Source: Megachile rotundata (taxonomy: Eukaryota; Arthropoda; Insecta; Hymenoptera; Megachilidae). From it: a DNA stretch of 64,000 nt. The stretch is from contig NC_134989.1 in NCBI RefSeq assembly GCF_050947335.1, positions 8,797,501 to 8,861,500 of the forward strand, read 5' to 3'. The notes under the pieces are model-generated. The model did no database searches. It saw nothing but the letters and a program-made list of their open reading frames with translations, and was not told the DNA's origin. The position numbers and the translations under genes were made by a program. Position 1 is the stretch's first letter. Each line of letters begins with the position of its first letter. Positions 1 through 11,352 of the stretch are shown piece by piece.

Positions 1-3000
1 GCTGCGTCAGCCAAGGATAAAGCAGCGAAAGAAGCCAAGAAAGCCAAGGAGAAGGCTGGAGGATTCCTCTCAGGATTGTTCAAAGGCGCAAAGCAGGCGT
101 CCGATGACGTATCAGACGAAGTTAAAGAATTCGTTGATGACACAAAGAAAGCAGCAGCTGAAGAAGAAGCCAAAGCACGAGCGGCAGCTGCGGAGAAGTT
201 GAAGGATGCCGAAGCTGCAAAAGACAAAGTAGCTACTGATGTAAAAGGTGCAAAGGATAAAGTAGTATCCGCCGTGAAAGATGCCAAGGATAAAACCAGT
301 GAGAAAGTTGCTGCAGCTGCTCAGAAAGTATCAGATACTGGAAAAGCTGCAGCTGAAAAAGTAGCGGATGGTGCAAAACAGGTTGAAGACAAAGCAGAAA
401 AGGCAGCTCATGAAGTAGCTGATGCTGCTAAAGCTGCTAAAGACAAAACTGTCGAAGGTGTCAAAAAGACCGGCGAACAAGTTACAACTGCTGCAAAGGA
501 TGCCAAAGATAAAGTTAGCGAGAAAGTAGCAGAAGGAGCGCAGAAGGTATCAGACGCTGGAAAGGCAGCTGAGGAAAAAGTACACGATGGAGTGAAGAAA
601 GTAGAGGATAAAGCAAAGACGACTGCACATGATGTAGCAGAGGGCGCCAAAATGACCAAGGACAAAGTGGCAAAAGAAATTAAGGAGGACGCTGATGCCG
701 TGAAGCAAAAGGTTTCATCCGGTGTGGATGCAGTCGCTGATGGTGCTGCGGCAACAAAGGATAAAGCAGCGAAAGAGGCGAAAAAAGCTAAAGATAAAGC
801 TGGAGGCTTTCTTTCGGGACTATTTAAGGGTGCAAAACACGCAGCCGATGATGTTACAGGAGACGTAAAAGACTTCCTGGATGAAGCCAGAAAGGATGCG
901 GCTGAAGAACAAGCCAGGCTAAGCGCAGCAGCTGCAGAGAAAGCGAAAGATGTGGACACGGCTAAAGACAAAGCAGTTTCCGGTTTGAAGGACGTGAAAG
1001 ACAAAACAACATCTGCTGTAAAGGACGCCAAGGACACAGTCAGTGAAAAGATTTCTACCGCTGCAGAGAAAGTATCTGATACTGGAAAAGCTGCAGCCGA
1101 AAAAGTAGTGGACGGTGTGAAACTAGTTGAAGGAAAGACCGAGAAAGCAGCTCACGAAGTGGCAGACGCGGCTAAGACCGCTAAAGACAAGGCTGTTGAA
1201 GATGCAAAGGAAGTCGGTGACAAAGTCGCAACAACTGCAAAGGACACTAAAGATAAAGTTACCGAAAAGGTTGCAGAAGGTGCGCAAAAAGTATCAGACA
1301 CTGGTAAAACCATTGGTGAAAAGATAGTCGATGGTGCAAAAAAGGTTGAGGATAAAACTGTAACAACCGCTCATGAAATAGTACATGGCGCCAAAGCTGC
1401 AAAAGACAAAGTTGCAACAGAGATTAAAGAAGACGCTCACGCCGTAAAACAAAAAGTTTCATCCGGTGTGGATGCAGTAGCCGATGGAGCTGCGGCAGCG
1501 AAGGATAAAGCAGCAAAAGAAGCTAAAAAGGCCAAGGACAAAGCTGGAGGTTTTCTGTCAGGATTGTTCAAGGGCGCAAAACACGCAGCTGATGACGCTT
1601 CTGAAGAAGTTAAGGAATTTGTCGATGATACAAAGAAGGCTGCAGCCGAAGAGGAAGCTCGTGCTCGCGCTGCTGTTGCGGAGAAACTGAAAGATGTCGA
1701 TGCCGCAAAAGACAAAGCGGTTGCCGACGTGAAGGATGCAAAAGACAAGGTTGCATCTACTGTCAAGGACACTAAAGACAAAGTCAGTGAGAAGGTTAGT
1801 GTCGTGACCCAAAAGGTGACGGATACTGGAAAAGCTGCAGCCGTAAAGGTAGCAGAAGGAGCACACAAAGTAGGCGAGAAAGTAGACCACACAGTCACAG
1901 AAGTAGCCGATGGCGCAAAGGTAGCGAAAGATAAAGCTGCACAAGATGTGCAAGATGTTAAAGATAAAGTCAGCGAAAAAGTGTCCGAAGGTGCACAGAA
2001 AGTATCCGATGCTGGGAAAACGGTTGGAGGCAAAGTTCTCGACGGAGTGAAGACAGCTGAAGAGAAGGTCGAAGCAACGGCCCATGGAATTGCTGATGCT
2101 GCAAAGTCTGCTAAAGATAAAGCGGCAGACGAAATTAAGCAAGACACTGATGCTTTCAAACAGAAAGTTTCATCCGGTGTAGACGCGGTCGTGGATGGAG
2201 CGGCGTCAGCGAAAGACAAAGCTGCGAAGGAAGCTAAGAATGCCAAAGAGAAAACTGGCGGTTTTCTTTCTGGCTTATTCAAGGGTGCAAAGCATGCCGC
2301 AGAAGATGTGACAGGTGATGTCAAAGATTTTCTCGATGAGACGAGAAAGGAGGCGGCTGAAGAGCAAGCTAGACTGCGTGCGGCAGCTGCGGACAAAGCG
2401 AAAGATGTGGAGTCCGCCAAGGACAAAGCAGTTGCAGACGTGAAGGATGCGAAACAGAAGGTTGCCTCTACCGTAAAGGACGCCAAGGACAAAGTCAGCG
2501 ATAAAATCTCTGACGGTGCTCAGAAAGTGTCCGAAGCCGGCAAAGGTCTGTCCGAGAAAGTTAAAGACGGAGTGAAACAAGTTGGTCAGAAAGTTGACGC
2601 CACTGCTCAACAGGTATCTGACAGTGCAAGTGCCGCTAAAGGTAAAGTAGTCGAAGATCTGAAAGACGTGAAAGACAAAGTATCTGTTACTGCAAAAGAC
2701 ACGAAAGACAAGGTAGCCGATAAAGTAGCTGAAGGCGCGGAAAAAGTATCAGATTCCGCAAAAGCAGTCGGTGGAGCGATTCAAGATGGCGTCAAAAAGG
2801 GTAAGGACAAAACTGAAACCGTGCTCCACGATGTAGCGACCGGCATCAAAACCACGCAAGAGAAAGCATCGAAAGAGATTAAGGAAGATGTTGGGGCGGT
2901 CAAAGAAAAGGTCTCATCCGGCGTAGATTCGGTTGTGGATGGAGCAGCCTCTGCCAAAGATAAAGCAGCAGCGGAGGCTAAAAAGGCGAAGGAAAAAGGA

Positions 3001-6000
3001 GGTGGATTCCTGTCGGGATTATTCAAAAGCGCAAAACATGCGGCAGACGAGTTCTCTGAGGATGTGAAAGAATTCGTGGATGAAACAAAGAAGGAAGCAA
3101 CAGAAGAGGAAGCTCGCGCTCGAACTGCTGTGTCAGAGAAGATGAAGGACCTCGACAAAGCGAAGGACAAAGCGGCAGCTGACGTTAAGGACGCGAAGGA
3201 TAAAGTTGTTTCCAGTGCTAAGGATACCAAGGATAAAATAAGCGAGAAAGTATCTGAAGGTGCACATAAAGTATCAGATGCAGGCAAAGCTGTCGCTGGA
3301 AAAGTCAGTGATGGAGTTAAACAAGTCGGACAAAAAGCTGACGACACGGCAAAAGAGATAGCTGACGGTGCAAAACTCGTGAAAGACAAGACAGTTGAGG
3401 GCGCGAAGGATGTGAAAGATAAAGTCGTCACTGGAGTAAAGGACACCAAAGAGAAGGTCAGCGAGAAAGTGGCGGAAGGTGCACAAAAAGTATCAGACAC
3501 TGGTAAACTCGTTGCTGACAAAGCACTCGATGGAGTGAAGAAAGTGGAAGACAAGGCAGAAGCAACCGCCAAAGAAATGGCTGACGGTGCAAAATCGACG
3601 AAAGACAAGGTGGTCAAAGAAATTAAAGAGGATACCGATGCAGTAAAGCAGAAAGTCATCTCTGGAGTTGACTCAACAGCGGAAGGTGCATCTGCAGTGG
3701 CGGATAAAGCAGCGAAAGAAGCTAAGAAGGCCAAGGAAAAGGGTGGTGGTTTTCTCTCTGGATTATTTAAGGGAGCAAAACACGCTGCAGATGACGTCTC
3801 AGACGGAGTTAAAGAATTTCTAGATGAAACTAGAAAGGAAGCGGCTGAAGAGGAAGCCCGAGCTCGTGCTGCGGCTGCAGAAAAAATGAAAGATGTCGAG
3901 AAAGCTAAAGAGAAAGCAGTCGACGGTGCAAAGGACGCAAAGGACAAAGTTGCAACCACTGTCAAGGATGCCAAGGACAAAGTCAGTGATGTGTTCTCTG
4001 CCACTGCGCAGAAGGTGTCAGATACCGGTAAAGGTGTAGCTGAGAAGGTCGCAGACGGTGTCAAACACGTGGAAGACAAAACGAGTAAGGCGGCTCATGA
4101 CGTAACAGATACCGCCAAAGCTGCAAAAGATAAGGCAGTAGAAGATGTAAAGGGTGCGAAGGACAAAGTTGCATCTACTGTGAAAGACGCTAAAGATAAA
4201 GCTAGCGATATGGTTTCCTCTACTGCGCAGAAAGTATCAGATACCGGCAAGGATGTGGCGGAAAAGGTAACAGATGGTGTGAAACAAATTGAAGATAAAA
4301 CGAGTAAAGCGGCGCAAAAGGTGGCAGATACTGGAAAAGCTGCGAAAGACAAAGTAGTTGAGGATGTACAGATGGTCGGTGATAAAATTGCGACCACTAC
4401 AAAGGACGCTAAGGATACAGTCAGCGAAAAGGTGAGCGAAGGAGCACAGAAAGTGTCAGATACTGGAAAGGCGGTTGGAGAAAAAATAGTCGATGGAGCA
4501 AAGAAGGTGGATGAAAAAGCTTCGGCGACAGTTCACGGTGTGGTAGATACCGCAAAAGCAACAAAAGACAAGGTTGCGAAGGAAGTTAAAGAAGACGCTG
4601 ACATTGTAAAGCAAAAAGTATCGTCTGGTGTAGACACAGTAGTAGACGGAGCTGCGTCAGCCAAGGACAAAGCAGCGAAAGAAGCCAAGAAAGCTAAGGA
4701 GAAGGCCGGAGGTTTTCTCTCTGGCTTGTTCAAAGGCGCGAAGCACGCGGCAGATGATGTATCAGACGAAGTTAAGGAATTCCTCGATGAAACAAAAAAA
4801 GAAGCTGCTGAAGAAGAAGCCAGAGCACGAGCTGCTGCAGCACAGAAGCTGAAGGATGCTGAAACAGCCAAAGACAAAGCAGTTGCTGATGTAAAAGACG
4901 CAAAGGACAAAGCAGCATCCGCTGTGAAGGATGCTAAGGATAAAGCCAGCGAAAAAGTTTCTACCGCTGCCCAGAAGGTATCAGATACCGGAAAGGCTGC
5001 GGCTGAAAAAGTAGCGGATGAAGTGAAACATGTTGGTGATGCTGCGGATAAAAAAGCACACGAAATAGCAGATGCTGCTAAGGCTGCCAAAGACAAAACT
5101 GTCGAAGGTGCCAAAAAGACTGGCGAACAAGTTACGACTGCTGCAAAAGATGCGAAGGATAAAGTTAGCGAGAAAGTAGCAGAAGGAGCGCAGAAGGCAT
5201 CTGACGCTGGAAAGGCAGCCGCAGAAAAGATACACGACGGAGTGAAGAAAGTAGAGGATAAAGCAAAGACGACTGCACATGATGTAGCAGAGGGCGCAAA
5301 AATGACCAAGGACAAAGTAGCAAAAGAGATCAAGGAAGACGCTGATGCCGTGAAGCAAAAGGTGTCATCCGGTGTGGACGCAGTAGCTGATAGCGCTGCG
5401 GCAGCAAAGGATAAAGCAGCGAAAGAAGCGAAGAAAGCTAAAGACAAGGCTGGCGGCTTTCTTTCTGGATTATTCAAGGGTGCAAAGCACTCAGTGGATG
5501 ATGCTTCTGAAGATGTGAAAGAATTTCTAGATGAAGCCAGAAAGGATGCGGCTGAGGAACAAGCTAGACTGCGTGCAGCTGCTGCAGAGAAAGCGAAAGA
5601 TGCGGACTCAGCTAAAGACAAAGCAGTTTCCGGTTTAAAAGATGTGAAAGACAAAACAGTATCTGCTGTAAAGGACGCCAAGGACACAGTCAGTGAAAAG
5701 GTTTCTACCGCTGCAGAGAAAGTATCTGATACTGGGAAAGCCGCCGCCGAAAAAGTAGTAGACGGTGTAAAACTAGTTGAAGGGAAGACCGAGAAAGCTG
5801 CTCGCGACATGGCAGATGCTGCTAAGGCCGCTAAAGACAAGGCTGTTGAAGATGCAAAGGAAGTCGGTGACAAAGTCGCAACAACTGCAAAGGACACTAA
5901 AGACAAAGTTACCGAAAAGGTTGCAGAAGGTGCGCAAAAAGTATCAGACACTGGTAAAGCCGTTGGAGATAAAATAGTTGATGGTGCAAAGAAAATTGAG

Positions 6001-8533
6001 GATAAAACCGTAACGACCGTCCATGAAGTAACTGATGGCGCCAAAGCTGCGAAGGATAAGGTTGCAAAAGAAATCAAAGAAGATGCGGACGCTGTAAAGC
6101 AAAAGGTTTCATCTGGCGTGGATACAGTTGTGGACACTGCAGCAGCTGCAAAGGACAAAGCTGCAAAAGAAGCTAAAAAAGCCAAGGACAAGACCGGAGG
6201 CTTCTTATCAGGGTTATTCAAAGGTGCAAAACACGCAGCCGACGAAGTTTCCGGCGAGTTCAGTGAATTTCTGGACGAGACGAAGAAGGAAGCAGCCGAA
6301 GAAGAAGCTCGCGCCCGTGAAGCGGCGGCAGAAAAGATAAAGGACCTTGAAACAGCGAAAAGTAAAGTAGCAGCTGATGTGAAGGACGCAAAAGACAAAG
6401 TCGCAACCACAGCTAAAGACGCCAAGGAGAAGGTCGGCGAAAAATTATCCGACACCACCCAGAAAATCTCTGACGCTAGCAAAAGTGCAGCTGAGACCGT
6501 TGCGACTGGAATGAAGCAAGTTGCCGAAAAAGCGGACGATAAAGCTCGTGAAATAGCAGACGCTGCAAAGTCCACGAAGGACAAGGTAGTCGAAGACACG
6601 AAGGAAGCCAAGGACAAAGTCACAACCGCCGTAAAGGACGCGAAGGACAAGGTCAGCGACAAGGTGGTCGAAGGAGTACAAAAGGTGTCAGACGCAGGCA
6701 AATCAGTCGGTGACAAAGTACTCGAAGGAGCTGAAAAGGCAGAACTCAAGGTCGAAACAACTGCTCACAAGATCGCCGGCGATACTAAAGCAGCGAAGGA
6801 TAAAGTGGTCACAGAAATTAAGGGAGACGCCGAAGCTGTAAAACAGAAAGTCTCTTCGGGAGTAGACACCGTGGTGGACGGTGCAGCGGCGGCGAAAGAC
6901 AAAGCTGCGAAGGAAGCTAAAAAAGCGAAAGAGAAAGGTAGTGGCTTTCTTTCTGGGTTGTTCAAAGGTGCAAAGCATGCAGCAGACGAAGTTTCTGAAG
7001 ACATGAAGGAATTCGTCGACGAAGCGAAGAAGGACGCCGCTGAAGAAGAAGCAAGGTTGCGTGCAGCAGCTGCCGATAAGGTGAAAGATGTCGAAACAGC
7101 TAAAGACAAAGCTGTTGCAGACATTAAAACCTCTAAGGACAAACTTGCGGCTGGTGTGAAAGACACCAGCGATAAGGTCACTGGAAAGGTTGCTGACACC
7201 GTACAGAAAACATCTGATGCTGGTAAAGCTTTTGGAGACAAAGTCGTGGATGGACTAACGGAAATTGAGTTGAAAACAGAAACAACTGTTCAAGATGTAA
7301 AGAGCGGTATGAAGGACGCAAAAGACAAGGCAGTGGCTGACACAAAAGCTGCTGCAAAGGATACCAAAGACAAGCTCACCGATAAGGTAGCCAAAGGTGC
7401 CCAAAAGGTTTCGGACGCTGGTAAAACCATAGGCGGCAAAGTTGTCGATGGCGCGAAAAGTGTAGAGGAAAAAGCAGAAGCAGCTGCGAAGGAGATCAAG
7501 AAGGACATTTCATCCGGAGTAGATACCGTCGCGGATACCGCTAAAACAACTAAGGACAAGGCTGCGAAGGAAGCAAAGAAAGCCAAGGAGAAGGGCGGTG
7601 GTTTCCTCTCTGGTTTAATCAAAAGCGTGAAACATGCAGCTGAGGATGTCTCAGACGACGTCAACGAGTTTCTTGATGAAACGAAGAAGGAAGCCGCCGA
7701 AGAGGAGGCCCGAGCTCGCGAGAAGGCGGCAGAAAAGTTAAAAGACGTTGAGAAGCTCTCGGAAAAAGCCTCTGCAGATGCGAAGGCGGCTAAAGACAAA
7801 GCGGTAGCTGGTGTAAAGGATGCAAAAGAAGCAGTTAGCAAAAAGGTGTCGGGTGCTAGCCAAGCTGTTGGCGCTACTGTTCAAGAAATAAGCGACACTG
7901 CAAGAACGACGAAACACAAGGTGGTTTCGTCCGCGAAAGACAGTAGCGACCGAATCAGCGAGAAGGTAGCTGCCGGAGGTCAAAAAGTGTCTGACGCCGG
8001 AAAGTCTATTGTCGTAGAGGGTAGCAATATCAAAAGTGGCGTAATGGACTTTCTGGAAGAACTGAAACGAGACGCTGCGTTGGACAAATCAGGTTTCCAA
8101 GAGAAACCTGACGACGTTCACAGTTTGTACGAGAACGTGGACAGATTCGGCAGAGTCAGAGAATTAACGCCTGACCCGAAGGGAGAAGGTTCAAAAAGCG
8201 AAAGATCTGACTTTGACACGGTGTTCGATCCACTTGCTGGTGTTAGCTTCGAAGCACAGAGTAGATTAACCGACACGAGCAGAAAGGACGGTGTCGAAAT
8301 AAAATCGAAGAAGATATCTCGCATTCCACAGAAAGTTAGTTCCTCTAAAGACGCAGGAATTAGCCCTAGTAGCTCATTGGATAGTACAGTTAGGGTAGTT
8401 AATGTATTTAGCGAAGTAGAGCACCTCGAGCCTCACACACGACAGACCGTCACCACAGTCGTAACAAAGTCTGTGCGGACGGCAGCGACCCCACCACCCA
8501 GTCCCGCCGAGTTCATTGACAGTAGAATCGAAG
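1..8533 (+). CDS. giant tandem-repeat exon of an unidentified very large protein (5' end outside window)
   Basis: A single reading frame is open from base 1, so the exon continues to the left. It codes for about 2,840 residues up to a splice donor (GAAG|GTATCT) after base 8533; reading on gives a stop at 8545-8547. The protein is almost all Lys, Ala, Asp, Glu, Val, Ser and Thr, and steps of about 11 residues (for example VKQVEDKAEKA, KDKVSEKVAEG) suggest long amphipathic helices like those of LEA group 3 proteins or perilipins. Eleven copies of a GGFLSGLFKGAKHA-type segment mark a unit of about 248 residues. After about base 7990 the sequence becomes unique and Ser/Thr-rich (LYENVDRFGRVRELTPDP, ending near SPAEFIDSRIE). 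I cannot name the gene. The C-terminal exon set of a giant cytoskeletal protein (an ankyrin-2 or MAP-like giant isoform) is one guess and an LEA-like protein another; neither is demonstrated. Confidence 0.85.
58..7596 (+). repeat. in-frame tandem array of ~744-bp (248-aa) units
   Basis: The GGFLSG-type segment starts at 58, 802, 1546, 2257, 3001, 3745, 4708, 5452, 6196, 6940 and 7597. Spacings are 744, 744, 711, 744, 744, 963, 744, 744, 744 and 657 bp, all multiples of three. A sub-repeat of 73 residues occurs twice in a standard unit and three times in the 963-bp unit. Units differ at many synonymous sites, so most are old. Positions 1 to about 1500 and 4651 to about 6150 are much more alike than other pairs. 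Confidence 0.93.
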
Positions 8534-9354
8534 GTATCTTGCAATAATTGCGTTATACATATTACATACCAGCTGTGTGTAACATGATTAATTAAGTTGT
8601 CGCTTTTCTATAACTTATGTTTTTTGGTAGTCGTACCAAAATGGCCCGAGAAAGGTCATTGCACTATGTCATTCGTAATGAATTCTAACACCCTGATCTC
8701 GATCACTCTTTAGTGTACTAATGTCTACGTGATCTTTTATTAAGCAACGACACGTAGCATAAAGTGAGACTAATACAACAAATTATAACACTATACTAGA
8801 TTCATTATTCTAAATATCCACTTTATGGTACGTCCATTTTCAATGAAAAGAAGATCAACCGTAGCGAAGTATGAGGAGACACGTCTACATTATTTCTATT
8901 TATTTGCTGTTCTTATTTTCAGTTTGTGCGTTTTTTAACTTTTTTAACAATTTCTTTGATGCATGTTTCCAGGTTTTATATGCTATTTCCTTTTTTTTTT
9001 CCTCTTAACATTAATATTATCCACGAAGACGTTTTGTTGTACACATCGACAAGTTGTCGGATTTAAAAGAGCAACAACCTTATTTGTCATTACTCGTTCC
9101 TTTTATTATAGCATAACATCATATGTTATTATTAAACGATATATATATTTGTTGTGTATATATATATTGTATATGGATAATATATATATACATATGAATC
9201 ATTAAATTAACAGGAAACCACAACTAGCGAAGCATGAACCGAGGTATGCCATGCAGGGATACATCATTCATCTAATCTTTGTCAGATCATTGCTTTCAAT
9301 GTTCATCTGGTCGTTTCTGTTTCCTTTAATCGCTATGTTCAAATGCTTTTTCAG

Positions 9355-9423
9355 ATGTCACTGAAGAGGCAGCAAGACGAGCGCAGGCATTAGCCGATCA
9401 AGCGTATTCGATGTCGAAAACAG
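9355..9423 (+). CDS. 69-nt exon of the giant gene
   Basis: A pyrimidine-rich tract ending TTTTTCAG precedes the exon, and the donor is ACAG|GTAACG. The upstream exon leaves one base (phase 1), giving D-VTEEAARRAQALADQAYSM followed by SKT, then one base over, which again fits the next exon. Its charged, Ala-rich, helical composition matches the repeat exon. Both flanking introns (8534-9354 and 9424-10224) are AT-rich; the second holds CA-rich simple sequence near 9985-10085. No other gene is seen in them. Confidence 0.7.
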
Positions 9424-10224
9424 GTAACGTATGGTCAAGAAGAGCATAAACTCTCACAAAACATAGATCACAGGCCGAAGATCAATATGTTAGCAGATTC
9501 TATTTTGGTGCCCTCATTTATATTTAGCTTTATCTTCCATAGTTAGCACCTGCCGACGCTTTCACACTAATATTGTGCGCACGTTTCTTACTAAATAGTT
9601 ACCTCTTTCGTCGGAGTTCGAGATACACGAGAAAGCTTTAAATTTCTTTCAAATACTTTTTCCACACGAACGGCCAAAAATTTCGATCAAATTAACCAAA
9701 TTATGGTTTGACAAGATTTTTATACTCACCAATTCTCTTCACCGCTAAAGAACAATCGCTTTCAACAAATTCACAAGATTCACGCTTTGAAATACTTTTC
9801 TACAGGGTAAAAGTTTTTAGTTTCTGTTTAAATTCGAGAGATCAAGTTATTTCAGGGTACATTTTAGTAAGATTCAGGCGCCACGACTAGACACCATTTA
9901 ATTGAGTGTTTCTTTTTGATAAACATACTAATCCTGTTGCAGTATTGATACTAACTAAAATACTAAATGTAGACGTGTGCTGCACATACACACACGCACA
10001 CACACAGGCATATCATGCGATATAATATGCATGCGTGTGTGGGCCACCACGAGTTTCGTGTGTATGCGCGTACACACATACACAAAGTACGTATGTGAGA
10101 CAAAACACGCTGAATCTTTCAGTCCAACTGTCGCAGCTGGGCTAGAGTTGAAAATTCTTAGTGTGTATCAATGTGCTTTATGTCCTTGTTCCTGTTCTTG
10201 TCCATGTCCTTTTGGATGGGTCAG

Positions 10225-11352
10225 GGCATGATTCGGCTGAGATTGATGGGACTGTAGAGAGGCATGCTACTTCTGCTCCAACAAAGCAACCTGTTCCCGC
10301 CCCGCGACACTCCACCAGGTCGTCCATCAAAACAGACTTTCATCTAGACTTGGGTGACACCTCGTGCGCGCCGTACAGTCCCAAGCATAAGACGAAAGAA
10401 TCAAAGCTGCAGGAAGAACACTCGCCCGAAAAGAGCAGTCCTAAAAGTAAGATACCGATCAAGGTAAAAAAATCCATGGATAACGAAAAGATGGCTTGCA
10501 AAACCGGAACCGATAAGGTAAAGTCAGACGTCGAAGATACGAAGCAGCTCGAGAAATCGGAGCCAAAGGGTGACTCCGTAAAGACCGAGCTGTCGAGCGA
10601 AACGTGCACCACGATGACGACCAAAACGACCGCGTCCGCGCTCGATTCCGAAACGCTCGAGAAATTAGCTGGAACCGTAGAAAAGATAGAGTCCGTGACG
10701 ATCGCGAAAGGAGACGCTAGACCGGGGGAACTTGTGAGGGAAACTAAGATTGTAGAGAGTTGGATGGGTCCCGAGGAAGCGGGGACGATAACAAAGACCG
10801 TGAGAAACGTTACGGATCAGGTGGTGAAAGAGACCGTGGTGAAAACGATCACGACCACGATGTGCACCACCATGGAGTCCGTTGGCACTGACCAGACGGA
10901 ACGGATCGTACGGACGGTGACCACCAGCGGGGACTACGGCGACATACCCGGTCTGAAACGATTGCAGGGCGATATCCTGCCACTAAGTATCGAACAGGGT
11001 TCGACAAAGATGATGAAAAGCATTAGCGAGATGTCGGAGCCGTGGGCGCACGGCAGCTTGATAGAGCACTCGTACCTGAACGATGAGAAGGTAGAGCAAT
11101 GGGAGAGCCAGCTCTCCCAAGACACGTCGCCCGGTTCCGGTAACGGTGACATTTACGCAAAGAACGGTAGCTCACGCCACGATTTAAACAGCGACACTGA
11201 CAGTGACGGTTCGCCACGACCGAGAAGAAGATCTCCGAGCAAGAGGCGTACATTGGGCAGTTCCAGCGGGTCTGATGTAGCACTGCACGAAGGTGCGGAG
11301 CTGTCCCCGTTGGAGGACGACCAAGGTACCGCACTCACAGCTAACCTTCTAA
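10225..11352 (+). CDS. 1.1-kb Ser/Thr-rich exon of the giant gene
   Basis: The acceptor is TGGGTCAG|GGCATG, and the phase-1 join gives TG-HDSAEIDGTVERHATSAP. The exon codes for about 375 residues of probably disordered, charged sequence: a PVPAPRHSTRSS stretch, a Lys/Ser-rich block, a Thr/Val-rich block (TKTVRNVTDQVVKETVVKTI), then RIVRTVTTSGDYGDIPGLKR and an Arg/Ser block (PRPRRRSPSKRRTLGSSSGS). Two donors in the same phase are visible: CAAG|GTACCG after 11325 and CTAA|GTAAGC after 11352; the second has the better consensus. Read-through reaches a stop at 11367-11369. No enzyme domain is seen, and a cytoskeletal or scaffold tail is the likeliest role. Confidence 0.75.

Noticed and set aside
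4533..6749. 738-codon open frame antisense to the giant exon (and similar ones at 408-1037, 1437-2492, 2781-4079, 6765-7241)
   Set aside because: They lie exactly opposite the coding repeat and encode its mirror (Ser/Ala/Phe/Thr-rich). The sense codons in use simply create few antisense stops.
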